Part shown: piece by piece, positions 24,145-32,565 of the stretch
How positions within the stretch are numbered: position 1 is the first letter of the stretch
Layout: each line of letters begins with the position of its first letter
Assembly: GCA_902478605.1 (NCBI GenBank)
Contig: CABSLQ010000021.1
Coordinates: 1-45,210, forward strand
Reading direction: 5' to 3'
Length of the DNA stretch: 45,210 nucleotides
Origin: an uncultured Oscillospiraceae bacterium
GTDB lineage: Bacteria > Bacillota > Clostridia > Oscillospirales > Acutalibacteraceae
Notes under the pieces: generated by a model
Databases searched by the model: none
The model's input: only the letters and a program-made list of their open reading frames with translations
Told to the model about the DNA's origin: nothing
Made by a program: the position numbers and the translations under genes

Positions 24145-24714
24145 ATGAAACTGAAAAAGATCGTTTCCCTCCTTTCCGTTCTGGGAACAGCCTTGGTTTG
24201 CACGTCCCCGGCCGCGGTGGTTTCCGGCGAGGCATCCATCGATACCCGATACCATCATGCCTTTGCGGAACCGTTTCTCGCAGAATACGCGCCCGCCGCA
24301 CACGGCGGCCTCTACTTTGATGAAAACGGAACATTGGTGGTCAATGTTTTGCCAGATGCCGCATGTAACAACAAAATTGTGGAAACGGTTACAAAGCAAA
24401 TGCCCATTAAAGCAGGGACGCATGTATATCGTTCAACCGACTCCAGAAAGAGGGTGGAGATTAAAACCGTGACGCATTCCTATCAGGAGCTTCTCGATGC
24501 TTTTCATATCCTGTCGGACAATATGATACGGCTTGGTATTCAAAGCGTCGCGATACGGGAAGCGGAAAACGTTGTCCTTGTTATCCCAGAGCCCGGCGGC
24601 CATGCCTCCTTACAGAAAGAAATCGACACGCTTGTCGATTCGAATGTGGTAAAAATTGACTATTCAATTGAAAACAGTCCTTCCGAGCAAAGGATGAAGC
24701 ATGTTTTTACATAA
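24145..24714 (+). CDS. Secreted protein resembling a trypsin-like protease pro-region
   Basis: A 189-residue protein with a clear signal peptide (MKLKKIVSLLSVLGTALVC, cleavage probably near residues 25-30). The mature part has GGLYFDENGTLVVNV and then HSYQELLDAFHILSDNM, a pattern I associate with pro-regions in front of S1/alpha-lytic-type proteases in gut Clostridia; this is recognition by eye, not a firm family call. There is no catalytic triad and no room for a protease domain, so it is either a standalone pro-domain or inhibitor-like protein or something different. Base composition is poorer in G/C than the neighbours. It is monocistronic, with its own strong promoter and terminator. Confidence 0.75.
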   Translation: MKLKKIVSLLSVLGTALVCTSPAAVVSGEASIDTRYHHAFAEPFLAEYAPAAHGGLYFDENGTLVVNVLPDAACNNKIVETVTKQMPIKAGTHVYRSTDSRKRVEIKTVTHSYQELLDAFHILSDNMIRLGIQSVAIREAENVVLVIPEPGGHASLQKEIDTLVDSNVVKIDYSIENSPSEQRMKHVFT

Positions 24715-24746
24715 AAATAACCCCGGAACGGAAGTTGTCCCAGTAT

Positions 24747-24788
24747 AAGACAGGAGCCTGCCCGAAGAGACAGGCTCCTGTCTTTTTT
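24747..24788. terminator. Terminator between the secreted protein gene and ppk2
   Basis: 14-base arms (24747-24760 and 24771-24784), ten-base loop, then a run of T residues (24783-24788) on the plus strand. Lying between convergent genes it probably serves both, more strongly the plus-strand gene. Confidence 0.88.
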
Positions 24789-24808
24789 AACGGTTTTCAG
24801 GCCGCGTT

Positions 24809-25672
24809 TCATTCCTCTTCTTCCAGCTGCTTGCGGCAGCCGATCAGCGCCTTTTTCTGTTCCTCGCTGACCGCGGGGTACTGCGGATTGAGCTTTTCCA
24901 GCACATCGACCACAATCTCCGAAATCAGCAGGCGGGCAAACCATTTTTTATCCGCCGGGATCACGTACCACGGCGCTTCCTTGGAGGCGGTGGCGTTGAT
25001 GCAATCCTCATACGCCGCCATGTACTCGTCCCAGTGGGCCCGCTCCGCAATATCCGCCGACGAGAATTTCCAATTTTTCGCCTCATCGTCGATGCGGGCG
25101 AGAAACCGCTTTTTCTGCTCTCCTTTGGACAGATGCAGATAGAACTTGACCACCGCCGTGCCGTTTTCGGTCAGATACCGCTCGTAATCGCGCAGCTGGC
25201 GATACCGCTTCTTCCAGATGTCTTCCCCCAGGCAGGCGGCGGGCAGCTTCTGCTTCCACGGCAGGCCGTGCACCTTGCCCACCAGCACCTCCTCGTAATA
25301 CGATCGGTTGAAGATGCCGATGTTGCCCCGCTCGGGCAGGCGCTGGTGCACCCGCCAGAGATAATCGTGATCCAGCTCCTCGGCCGAGGGCTGCTTGAAG
25401 CTGTACACCTGCACGCCCTGGGGGTTCAGCCCGCTCATCACGTGCTTGATGGCCCCGTCCTTGCCGGCCGAATCCATCGCCTGGAACACGAGCAGCAGCG
25501 CCTGCCTGTCCTGCGCGTAAAACCGATCCTGCAGCGCGGCCATCCGCTCCACATTGCGGCGCAGCCGCTTGGCCGCCTCCTCCTTGCCGGCGAAGCCGTC
25601 GGTATCCGCCGGATCGATCGCCGTGATGGAAAAGCTTTTCTGCTTGGTAAACCGGTATTGTTTAATATCCAT
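24809..25672 (-). CDS. ppk2: Polyphosphate kinase 2 family protein
   Basis: A 287-residue PPK2 enzyme. The Walker A-like FQAMDSAGKDGAIKHVMSG (near 63-80), the lid motif NRSYYEEVLVGKVHG and the FYLHLSKGEQKKRF segment are all present. PPK2 transfers phosphate between polyphosphate and nucleoside mono- or diphosphates, regenerating ADP/ATP or GDP/GTP; the single-domain form and class cannot be fixed by eye. Its ATG directly follows the hflX stop codon (TAG ATG), so it is translationally coupled to hflX. Confidence 0.93.
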   Translation of the reverse strand: MDIKQYRFTKQKSFSITAIDPADTDGFAGKEEAAKRLRRNVERMAALQDRFYAQDRQALLLVFQAMDSAGKDGAIKHVMSGLNPQGVQVYSFKQPSAEELDHDYLWRVHQRLPERGNIGIFNRSYYEEVLVGKVHGLPWKQKLPAACLGEDIWKKRYRQLRDYERYLTENGTAVVKFYLHLSKGEQKKRFLARIDDEAKNWKFSSADIAERAHWDEYMAAYEDCINATASKEAPWYVIPADKKWFARLLISEIVVDVLEKLNPQYPAVSEEQKKALIGCRKQLEEEE

Positions 25673-26986
25673 CTATTGTCTCCCCTCCAACTGTTTTTCT
25701 GCTTGATTTTTTGCTGGATCCGCCTGCACTTCCTGCTCGACGATATACTCCCGCACGCTTTCGAGCAGCCGCGTCCCGAGCGTCACCGTCATATCCAGCC
25801 CTTCGGGCACATATGCCTCCGCCTCCACCGCCCCCTCGAGGCGGCACCGCTGCGCCAGTCCGCCCTGCGAAAAGGGCAGCAGCAGACGCACCCGCCGCCG
25901 ATCGGGAGGCAGCGCGGCGGCCACCGCTTCCAGCAGCGCTTCCAGACCCTCGCCCGTGCGCGCGCTGATGCGCAGCGCCCCCGCCGGCAGGGCCCCGAGC
26001 GTTTCGGCCGGGGCGGCGTCGCATTTGTTGAACACCGCGAGCACCGGCCGGTCGGTACAGCCCAGCGCGGTCAGCAGATCCTGCGTCACGGCAAGATGCT
26101 CCCCCGCTTCGGGGCTGGACGCGTCGCAGAGGTTCAGGATCACGTCCGCCTCCACCGCCTCCTCCAGCGTGGACCGAAAGGCCTCCACCAGATGATGGGG
26201 CAGCCGGCGTACAAACCCGACCGTATCGACGAGCAGCACCTCCCGGCCGTCGGGCAGCTTAAGCGCCCGCGCCGTAGGATCCAGCGTGGCGAACAGCTTA
26301 TCCTCCGCGAGCACCCCCGCGTCGGTCAGCCGGTTGAGCAGGGTGGATTTGCCCGCATTGGTGTACCCGACGATGGCCACCGTGCGCACCCCGTCCTTCT
26401 GCCGGCGGGCCCGGCGGCGTTCCCGCTGTCCTTCCACCTCGCGCAGCTGCGCCTTGAGCGCGCCAATGCGCCGGCGGATATGCCGGCGGTCGTTTTCCAG
26501 CTTGGTTTCGCCCGGTCCGCGCGTGCCGATGCCGCCGCCCAGCCGGGACAGCGCCGTCCCCTGCCCCGCCAGCCGCGGCAGCCGGTACTGCAGCTGCGCC
26601 AGCTCCACCTGCAGGCGCCCTTCCGCCGACCGCGCGCGGCCCGCAAAAATATCCAGTATCAAGGTCGTGCGATCCACCACCCGGCAGGGCAGCGCATCCT
26701 CGATGTTGCGGTGCTGGGTGGCGGACAGCTCGCAGTCGAAGATGACCAGATCCGCCCCCGTATTTTCGCACAGCAGCGCCAGCTCCTCCAGCCGCCCGCT
26801 GCCGATGCAGGTTGCCTTGTCGGGCGCTTCCCGCTTCTGCACAAGCCGCCCCGTCACCTGCGCCCCCGCCGTGCGGGCCAGCTCCTCCAGCTCGTCGAGC
26901 GAGCTCTCCACATCAAATTCCCCGGTGTCCACCGACACCAGCAGCGCGGTCTCCCGCGTTTCCCTGTCCTGCAGATTCGTTTCCAA
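25673..26986 (-). CDS. hflX: Ribosome-associated GTPase HflX
   Basis: A 437-residue GTPase. The N-terminal HflX domain ends in GTRGPGETKLENDRRHIRRR, followed by G1 VGYTNAGKSTL, G3 DTVGFVRRLP (with the HflX VGF pattern), G4 NKCD and G5 SARTGEG. HflX binds the 50S subunit and splits stalled or hibernating ribosomes in stress. It starts at a TTG (26986) behind GAGGAG at six bases. Promoter at 27034-27062; ppk2 follows without a gap. Confidence 0.95.
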   Translation of the reverse strand: METNLQDRETRETALLVSVDTGEFDVESSLDELEELARTAGAQVTGRLVQKREAPDKATCIGSGRLEELALLCENTGADLVIFDCELSATQHRNIEDALPCRVVDRTTLILDIFAGRARSAEGRLQVELAQLQYRLPRLAGQGTALSRLGGGIGTRGPGETKLENDRRHIRRRIGALKAQLREVEGQRERRRARRQKDGVRTVAIVGYTNAGKSTLLNRLTDAGVLAEDKLFATLDPTARALKLPDGREVLLVDTVGFVRRLPHHLVEAFRSTLEEAVEADVILNLCDASSPEAGEHLAVTQDLLTALGCTDRPVLAVFNKCDAAPAETLGALPAGALRISARTGEGLEALLEAVAAALPPDRRRVRLLLPFSQGGLAQRCRLEGAVEAEAYVPEGLDMTVTLGTRLLESVREYIVEQEVQADPAKNQAEKQLEGRQ

Positions 26987-27033
26987 ATGGCTCTCCTCTT
27001 CCCTGTAAAATCGACTGCGAAGCCGACGACAAT

Positions 27034-27062
27034 AGTATACCCGTTTCCTTGTGCATTGTCCA
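27034..27062 (-). promoter_or_regulatory. Sigma-A promoter of hflX-ppk2
   Basis: Minus strand: -35 TGGACA (27057-27062), 17-base spacer, -10 TATACT (27034-27039). Confidence 0.72.
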
Positions 27063-27138
27063 TAGTATGGCCCCCGCTTTTTCGGGAAAATTCAGCGTGG
27101 AAAATGCACCGTACTCTGGCAAATTCCAATGGAAATGT

Positions 27139-27147
27139 GATACAATA
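27139..27147 (+). promoter_or_regulatory. Extended -10 promoter of the prs-nadABC operon
   Basis: TGATACAAT: -10 TACAAT (27142-27147) with an extended TG. The best -35 candidate is a weak TGGCAA 18 bases upstream. It starts 41 bases before the prs start. Confidence 0.55.
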
Positions 27148-27187
27148 GAAGCGGAAGCGACATTATTTGACAAGATAGAGGGGAAGA

Positions 27188-28342
27188 GTGAAATTGTCAC
27201 AAAAACTGACCAGTGAAACGATCTTCGACCAGCAGGACAAGGTGGCGCCGCTGAGCCTCATCGCTCTGGAAAGCGCCCGGGAACTGGGAGAAAAAATCAA
27301 CGCGCATCTGACCGAATGGGCCCATAAGAGCGGCCGCACCGACAACACCTTCATGGTGGAAGCGGAATGCCCGCGGTTTTCCTCCGGCGACGGCAAGGGC
27401 CTCATCAAATCCAGCATTCGCGGCGACGATTTGTTTATTCTGGTGGACGTCGGCAACTACAACTGCACCTATAAGATGTTCGGCCGGGAGAACGCCATGT
27501 CCCCTGACGACCATTACGCCGACCTCAAGCGCATCATCCAGGCCACGAGCGGCAAGGCCCACCGCATCAATGTCATCATGCCGATCCTCTACGGCGGACG
27601 GCAGCACCGCCGCAATTACCGGGAGTCACTCGACTGCGCCGTCGCGCTGCAGGAGCTGCAGAGCATGGGCGTGTCCAACATCGTCACCTTTGACGCCCAC
27701 GATCCCCGCGTCAACAACGCCATCCCCCTGATGGGCTTTGACAACGTCATGCCCTCCTATCAGGTGCTCAAGGCGCTCTTCCGCGCCGTGCCCGACCTGC
27801 TTCCCGACCGCGATCACCTGATGATCGTCAGCCCCGACGAAGGCGCCATGAACCGCAACATGTATTATGCCTCCTGCCTCGGCGTGGATCTCGGCATGTT
27901 CTACAAGCGCCGCGATTATTCCACCGTGGTCAACGGACGCAACCCCATCGTTGCCCACGAATACCTGGGCAATTCGGTGGAAGGCAAGGATATTTTCATT
28001 GCGGACGACATCATCGCCTCGGGCGAATCCATGCTCGACATCGCCTACGAGCTCAAGAAACGCAAAGCGGGCCGCATCTTTACATATGCGACCTATGCCA
28101 CCTTCACCACCGGCCTGGACAACTTCGACAAGGCGGTGGCGGACGGCGTGGTCACCGGCGTGTTCGGCACCAACCTGACCTACCGGTCGCCCGCCCTGCT
28201 GGAGCGTCCCTGGTTTCACGAGGTGGACGTGTCCAAATACATCGCGTACTTTATCGCCGCGCTCAACCACGACGTATCGGTGAGCGTCATCATCGATCCC
28301 CATGAGAAGATTAAACAGCTGCTGGCTTCCCGCGTAAAATAA
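27188..28342 (+). CDS. prs: Divergent ribose-phosphate pyrophosphokinase (PRPP synthetase)
   Basis: A 384-residue PRPP synthetase homologue, about 70 longer than canonical Prs. Landmarks align in order: SIRGDDLFILVD (canonical SIRGxDxYIIQ), the ATP-loop region YGGRQHRRNYRES (YGYARQDRK), FDAHDPRVNNAIP (LDLHAxQIQGFFDIP, catalytic His kept), IVSPDEGAMNR (VSPDxGGVxR) and the PRPP loop IADDIIASGESM (DDxIDTxGT). The last deviates from the usual acidic/Thr pattern. It starts at a GTG behind AGAGGGGAAGA. It is first in a run with nadA, nadB and nadC, so it probably supplies PRPP for quinolinate phosphoribosylation. Activity on ribose-5-phosphate is inferred. Confidence 0.85.
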   Translation: MKLSQKLTSETIFDQQDKVAPLSLIALESARELGEKINAHLTEWAHKSGRTDNTFMVEAECPRFSSGDGKGLIKSSIRGDDLFILVDVGNYNCTYKMFGRENAMSPDDHYADLKRIIQATSGKAHRINVIMPILYGGRQHRRNYRESLDCAVALQELQSMGVSNIVTFDAHDPRVNNAIPLMGFDNVMPSYQVLKALFRAVPDLLPDRDHLMIVSPDEGAMNRNMYYASCLGVDLGMFYKRRDYSTVVNGRNPIVAHEYLGNSVEGKDIFIADDIIASGESMLDIAYELKKRKAGRIFTYATYATFTTGLDNFDKAVADGVVTGVFGTNLTYRSPALLERPWFHEVDVSKYIAYFIAALNHDVSVSVIIDPHEKIKQLLASRVK

Positions 28343-28368
28343 GGGAAGCCGGCGGGAAGGGAGCCGCC

Positions 28369-29274
28369 ATGAACCCCACCGATTTTATCGCCCAGTATAA
28401 GCGGGAGCACCGGGCGGTCGTCGCGGCGCATACCTACCAGGCACCCGCCGTGCAGGCATGCGCCGATATCCTCGGCGACAGCTTCGCCCTCGCGCAGAAG
28501 GCCGCCGAAACCGACGCCGACACCGTGTTTCTCTGCGGTGTGCGCTTCATGGCGGAGGGCATCAAAATCCTCTGTCCGGACAAGCGGGTCGTGCTCGTCG
28601 AGCCGACCGCCGACTGCCCCATGGCGCGGCAGATCGATCCGCAGCGGGTGGTCGATTTCCGCCGGGAACACCCGGATTACGCCGTCGTCGCGTATGTCAA
28701 CACCACGGCACAGCTCAAAGCGGTGTCCGACGTGTGCGTGACCTCCTCCTCGGCCGTCAAAATTGTGCGCGCCCTGCCGCAGACGCACATTCTGTTTCTG
28801 CCCGACAAAAATCTCGGCGCTTTCGTCGCCTCCCAGGTGCCCGAAAAGCACATCGTCACATGGGAGGGGTACTGCCCCGTACATAATGCGCTGACGGTGC
28901 AGGACGTGCTGGACGCCAAGGCGGCCCACCCCGGCGCCGCCGTCGCCATGCACCCCGAATGCCCGCCCGACGTGCTCGCCCTTGCGGACATGAAGGGCTC
29001 CACCGCCGACATCATCCGGTATATCCGCGGAACGACGGGCGAGGTGCTCGTCGCGACCGAACGCGGCGTGGTCGACCGGCTGTCTGCCGACTACCCCGGC
29101 CGCTTGTTCCAGGTCGGGGGCGAAACGCTCACCTGCCCCGACATGAAAATCACGACGGTGGATTCGCTCGCCGCCGCCATGGCGGGCAAGGGCGGCGAGG
29201 ATATGCAGCTGGACGGCGCCCTCATGGACGCCGCGCGCAGCAGCCTGGTGCGGATGATCGAGCTGGGTGCCTAA
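28369..29274 (+). CDS. nadA: Quinolinate synthase
   Basis: A 301-residue NadA. It condenses iminoaspartate with dihydroxyacetone phosphate to quinolinate. The three 4Fe-4S ligands are visible at C83 (ADCPMA), C168 (GYCPVH) and C255 (TCPDMKITT), and other family residues appear in LGDSFALAQ and YVNTTAQLKA. Length matches the three-cysteine clostridial/Thermotoga type. It follows prs by 26 bases with GGGAAGGGAG upstream of the ATG, and precedes nadB. Confidence 0.97.
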   Translation: MNPTDFIAQYKREHRAVVAAHTYQAPAVQACADILGDSFALAQKAAETDADTVFLCGVRFMAEGIKILCPDKRVVLVEPTADCPMARQIDPQRVVDFRREHPDYAVVAYVNTTAQLKAVSDVCVTSSSAVKIVRALPQTHILFLPDKNLGAFVASQVPEKHIVTWEGYCPVHNALTVQDVLDAKAAHPGAAVAMHPECPPDVLALADMKGSTADIIRYIRGTTGEVLVATERGVVDRLSADYPGRLFQVGGETLTCPDMKITTVDSLAAAMAGKGGEDMQLDGALMDAARSSLVRMIELGA

Positions 29275-29315
29275 CCACGGAAACAACCAAGGAAAAAGAA
29301 AGTAGATGCATCGGC

Positions 29316-30791
29316 ATGAATGATTATGATGTGCTCATCGCAGGCAGCGGCGTGGCCGGCCTGTATGCGGCGCTGAACTTTGCCTCCGACGTGCGCGTCC
29401 TTGTGCTCTCCAAGCGGGAGTTCACCCTGTGCAACAGTTTTCTCGCACAGGGCGGCGTGGCCGCCGTCGTGGATAAAGAAAACGACGATTACCGGCTGCA
29501 TATCGCCGACACCCTCATCGCCGGCGGGTACAAGAACGATCTGCGCAGCCTTGAAATTCTGGTCAACGAGGGACCGGAGGACGTGCTCCGTCTTATCAAG
29601 GAGATGCACGTGGATTTTGACCGCGATTCGGAGCACCACATTTCCATGACGCTGGAGGGCGGCCATTCCCGCCGCCGTATCCTGCACCACAAGGATTCCA
29701 CCGGCCGCGAAATCACCCAGAAGCTGTTTGAAGCGGCGCAGACCCACCCCAACATCACCTTCCTCGAATACGCGCAGCTCGCCACCCTTACGCCGGCGGA
29801 AGGCGGTTTCTGGGCCGGGCTGCTCGTGAACGGGGAGTACCGTGCCCTGACCTGCTCCTACTGCATTCTGTGCACGGGCGGCATCGGCCGCGTCTATCCG
29901 TATACCACCAATTCTGCCATCGCCACGGGCGACGGCATCACCCTCGCCTACGAGCTGGGCGCCCGCATTAAAAACCTGCGCTATGTCCAGTTCCATCCCA
30001 CCGCCTTTGCGGCCGCCCAGGGGCGGGAACGCTTCCTGATTTCGGAGGCGGTGCGCGGCGAAGGCGCGCTGCTGCTCAATTGCCGCAAGGAGCGGTTCAT
30101 GAGCACCTACGACGAGCGGGGCGAGCTGGCCCCCCGTGACGTGGTGTCGCGCAGCATCATGAAGGAGGCCGCCCGCACCGGCAGCGAAGAATTTTACCTG
30201 GATATCCGCTTCCGGGGCGAAACCTTCATCAAAAACCGGTTCCCCATGATTTACGAGCGCTGCCTGGAGGAAGGGGTGGACATCACCAGCGACTGCATCC
30301 CCGTCTTCCCCTGCCAGCATTATCTGATGGGCGGCATCGACGTGAACGTGTACGGCGACACCACGGTGGACCGCCTGTACGCCGCGGGCGAATGCTCCCA
30401 CACCGGTGTGCACGGACTCAACCGCCTGGCGAGCAACTCGCTGCTCGAGGCGCTGGTTTTCGCCCGGCGCACCACCTACGATATCAGCCGCCGCATGCGC
30501 CACGAGACAAGCGGCGTCAGCACCCTCGCCCCCGCCGTCCCCTCCGGCGGCCGCGCCCTGTCGCCCGGCCACCGCACCCGTATCCGGGAGATCATGCAGA
30601 AGGCGTGGTTCGTCATCCCCGACTATGAGGCGGTGGAGCCCGGCCTGCACGAAGCGGAAGAGATTCTGCGCGATCTGCGGGAAGGGGATTATGCCCTGAC
30701 AAGCGATTATATCGAGGCCAAGAGCCTCGCCACCGTTTGTTCCATCATCCTGCGTGAAGTGGACGAACAGGTGATCCACCAACAAGTCTAA
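29316..30791 (+). CDS. nadB: L-aspartate oxidase
   Basis: A 491-residue FAD flavoprotein that oxidises L-aspartate to iminoaspartate for NadA. The FAD-binding IAGSGVAGLYAAL is at 8-20, then FLAQGGVAAV, the substrate loop EAVRGEGA, HPTAFA and the C-terminal AAGECSHTGVHGLNRLASNS. It is slightly short for the family (about 530) at the helical C-terminus. The frame is open upstream to 28959 through nadA, but the ATG at 29316 gives the family start; its ribosome-binding site is weak (AAGGAAAAAG, distant). Anaerobes use fumarate rather than oxygen as the acceptor. Confidence 0.96.
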   Translation: MNDYDVLIAGSGVAGLYAALNFASDVRVLVLSKREFTLCNSFLAQGGVAAVVDKENDDYRLHIADTLIAGGYKNDLRSLEILVNEGPEDVLRLIKEMHVDFDRDSEHHISMTLEGGHSRRRILHHKDSTGREITQKLFEAAQTHPNITFLEYAQLATLTPAEGGFWAGLLVNGEYRALTCSYCILCTGGIGRVYPYTTNSAIATGDGITLAYELGARIKNLRYVQFHPTAFAAAQGRERFLISEAVRGEGALLLNCRKERFMSTYDERGELAPRDVVSRSIMKEAARTGSEEFYLDIRFRGETFIKNRFPMIYERCLEEGVDITSDCIPVFPCQHYLMGGIDVNVYGDTTVDRLYAAGECSHTGVHGLNRLASNSLLEALVFARRTTYDISRRMRHETSGVSTLAPAVPSGGRALSPGHRTRIREIMQKAWFVIPDYEAVEPGLHEAEEILRDLREGDYALTSDYIEAKSLATVCSIILREVDEQVIHQQV

Positions 30792-30804
30792 GGAGGTTTC
30801 CGGC

Positions 30805-31641
30805 ATGCAGCTTCCCTATCTGTATGTGGACGATATTATCCGCACCGCCCTGCGGGAGGATATCCACTATCTGGACACCACCACCGATCTGATGATCGAG
30901 GAGAATGCCCGCACCACCGCCCGCTTCATGGCTAAGGCGGAGGGCGTGGTCTGCGGCCTGGACGTGGCGCTGCGCGTGTTCGAGCTGCTCGATCCCACCT
31001 TTACCGCCAAAGTGCTGCTGCCCGAGGGCAGCACGGTCGCGTACGGCGACATTATCGCCGAGCTGGAGGGCAACACCCGCGCGCTGCTCAAGGGGGAACG
31101 CACCGCCCTCAACCTGCTGCAGCACATGTCGGGCGTGGCAAGTGCCACCCGCCGGGCCGTCAAGCTGGTGGAAGGCACTAAAGCGTCCATCACCGACACC
31201 CGCAAAACGCTGCCCGGCCTGCGTGCGCTGCAGAAATACGCCGTGACGGTGGGCGGCGGCAAAAACCACCGCTTCAACCTGTCGGACGGCGCCATGCTTA
31301 AGGACAACCACATCGACGCCGCGGGCGGCATTCCGCAGGCGGTCGCCGCCATCCGGGAAAAGCTCGGCCATATGGTCAAGCTGGAGGTGGAGACACGTAA
31401 CCTTGACGAAGTGCGGCAGGCGCTCGAAGCGGGCGCCGATGTTATCATGCTGGACAACATGGACTGCGCCGTCATGAAAGCGGCGGCGGACTATGTCGCG
31501 GGCCGCGCCCTGCTCGAAGCGAGCGGCGGCATTACAGACGAGACGCTGCGCGCCGTGGCCGAAACGGGCGTGGACATCATTTCCATCGGCGCCTTGACCC
31601 ATTCGGTCAAGGCGATGGATATCTCCATGAAGATACGGTAA
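30805..31641 (+). CDS. nadC: Nicotinate-nucleotide pyrophosphorylase (quinolinate phosphoribosyltransferase)
   Basis: A 278-residue NadC that converts quinolinate and PRPP to nicotinate mononucleotide with decarboxylation. Signatures: ERTALNLLQHMSGVAS, TDTRKTLPGLRALQKYAV, GGGKNHRFNLSDGAMLKDNH, VEVET-type strand KLEVETRN, IMLDNMD and EASGGI. AAGGAGGTTT precedes the ATG, 13 bases after nadB. It ends the operon; a strong terminator follows within ten bases. Confidence 0.98.
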   Translation: MQLPYLYVDDIIRTALREDIHYLDTTTDLMIEENARTTARFMAKAEGVVCGLDVALRVFELLDPTFTAKVLLPEGSTVAYGDIIAELEGNTRALLKGERTALNLLQHMSGVASATRRAVKLVEGTKASITDTRKTLPGLRALQKYAVTVGGGKNHRFNLSDGAMLKDNHIDAAGGIPQAVAAIREKLGHMVKLEVETRNLDEVRQALEAGADVIMLDNMDCAVMKAAADYVAGRALLEASGGITDETLRAVAETGVDIISIGALTHSVKAMDISMKIR

Positions 31642-31646
31642 AGCAA

Positions 31647-31688
31647 AAAAGTCCCCGCAGAGCATCGGCTCTGCGGGGACCTTTGTTG
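31647..31688 (+). terminator. Terminator of the prs-nadABC operon
   Basis: 12-base arms GTCCCCGCAGAG (31651-31662) and CTCTGCGGGGAC (31669-31680), six-base loop, flanked by an A-run and CTTTGTTGTTT. Confidence 0.9.
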
Positions 31689-31779
31689 TTTACCGCCGAA
31701 AAAAAGAACGGACTCCCTAAAGGGGGGCAGACGGACATTCTCTCCCGCCAGGCTGGCAGCCGGCCGCCTCTCCCACTCT

Positions 31780-32556
31780 TTACTCCTGATGGAACCGCGC
31801 GAGAAAGGCGCGGGTGCGTTCGCTCTGCGGGTTGTCGATGACCTGCTGCGGGTCGCCCTGCTCCACGATGACGCCGCCGTCCATGAAAATGATTCGGTCA
31901 GACACGTCGCGCGCAAAGGCCATCTCATGGGTGACCACCACCATGGTCATATGCTCTTCGGCGAGGGAACGGATCACCTTGAGAATCTCCCCCGTCAGCT
32001 CAGGATCGAGCGCCGAGGTGGGCTCGTCAAAAAAGAGGATATCCGGATGCATGGCCAGCGCCCGCGCAATGGCCACCCGCTGCTGCTGCCCGCCGGACAG
32101 TTCACAGGGATAAGCATTCTCTTTTTCCTCCAGGCCGACCTTGCGCAGCAGTTCGCGTGCCTCGGCCTCCGCCTCCTCCCGACGGCGGCCCGCCACCCGG
32201 ATGGGCGCTTCGGTCAGATTGTGCAGCACCGACATATGCGGGAACAGATTGAAATTCTGGAATACCAGCCCGAACCGGCGGCGGATCTGCTGCAGGACCG
32301 CCTTGCTGCTGTATTGCCCCGGCTTGCCGGTACGGGGATCGGCGGCCACCATGGTCAGATCGCCGTACACAATCGTTCCCGCGTCCACCTTTTCGAGCAG
32401 CGTCAGGCACCGCAGCAGCGTGGACTTTCCCGAACCGGAGGGGCCGATGATGGACAGTACCTCGCCCTGATTGACGTCAAAGGAGATGCCCTTGAGCACC
32501 TGATTTTTGCCAAAAGCCTTGGAAATCTCCTGTGCAGAAAGCAGATTCACCGTCAT
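31780..32556 (-). CDS. Amino-acid ABC transporter ATP-binding protein
   Basis: A 258-residue ABC ATPase of the polar amino-acid (GlnQ/HisP) group. Walker A GPSGSGKST (near 39-47), Q-loop FQNFNLFPH, signature LSGGQQQR, Walker B ILFFDEPTSALDP and the switch His in VVTHEM are complete. It drives the importer formed with the permease nine bases upstream and the binding protein. The ATG at 32556 is only one base from GGGAGGG; a GTG at 32550 would be better spaced, so the protein may start two codons later. Confidence 0.95.
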   Translation of the reverse strand: MTVNLLSAQEISKAFGKNQVLKGISFDVNQGEVLSIIGPSGSGKSTLLRCLTLLEKVDAGTIVYGDLTMVAADPRTGKPGQYSSKAVLQQIRRRFGLVFQNFNLFPHMSVLHNLTEAPIRVAGRRREEAEAEARELLRKVGLEEKENAYPCELSGGQQQRVAIARALAMHPDILFFDEPTSALDPELTGEILKVIRSLAEEHMTMVVVTHEMAFARDVSDRIIFMDGGVIVEQGDPQQVIDNPQSERTRAFLARFHQE

Positions 32557-32565
32557 TCCCTCCCG

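Noticed and set aside
19561..25672. relA, hflX and ppk2 as one stress island
   Set aside because: They lie in separate units with their own promoters, and relA belongs to a widely conserved recJ-relA-dtd order, so proximity alone is not evidence of a system.
29271..30806. Minus-strand open frame of 511 codons
   Set aside because: Antisense to nadB, rich in Gly, Ala, His and Val as expected from codon bias; nadB is clearly the real gene.
31690..31779. Terminator for the amino-acid importer operon
   Set aside because: A seven-T run exists on the minus strand near 31699-31706, but the preceding stem (CCC/GGG) is too short to call with confidence.
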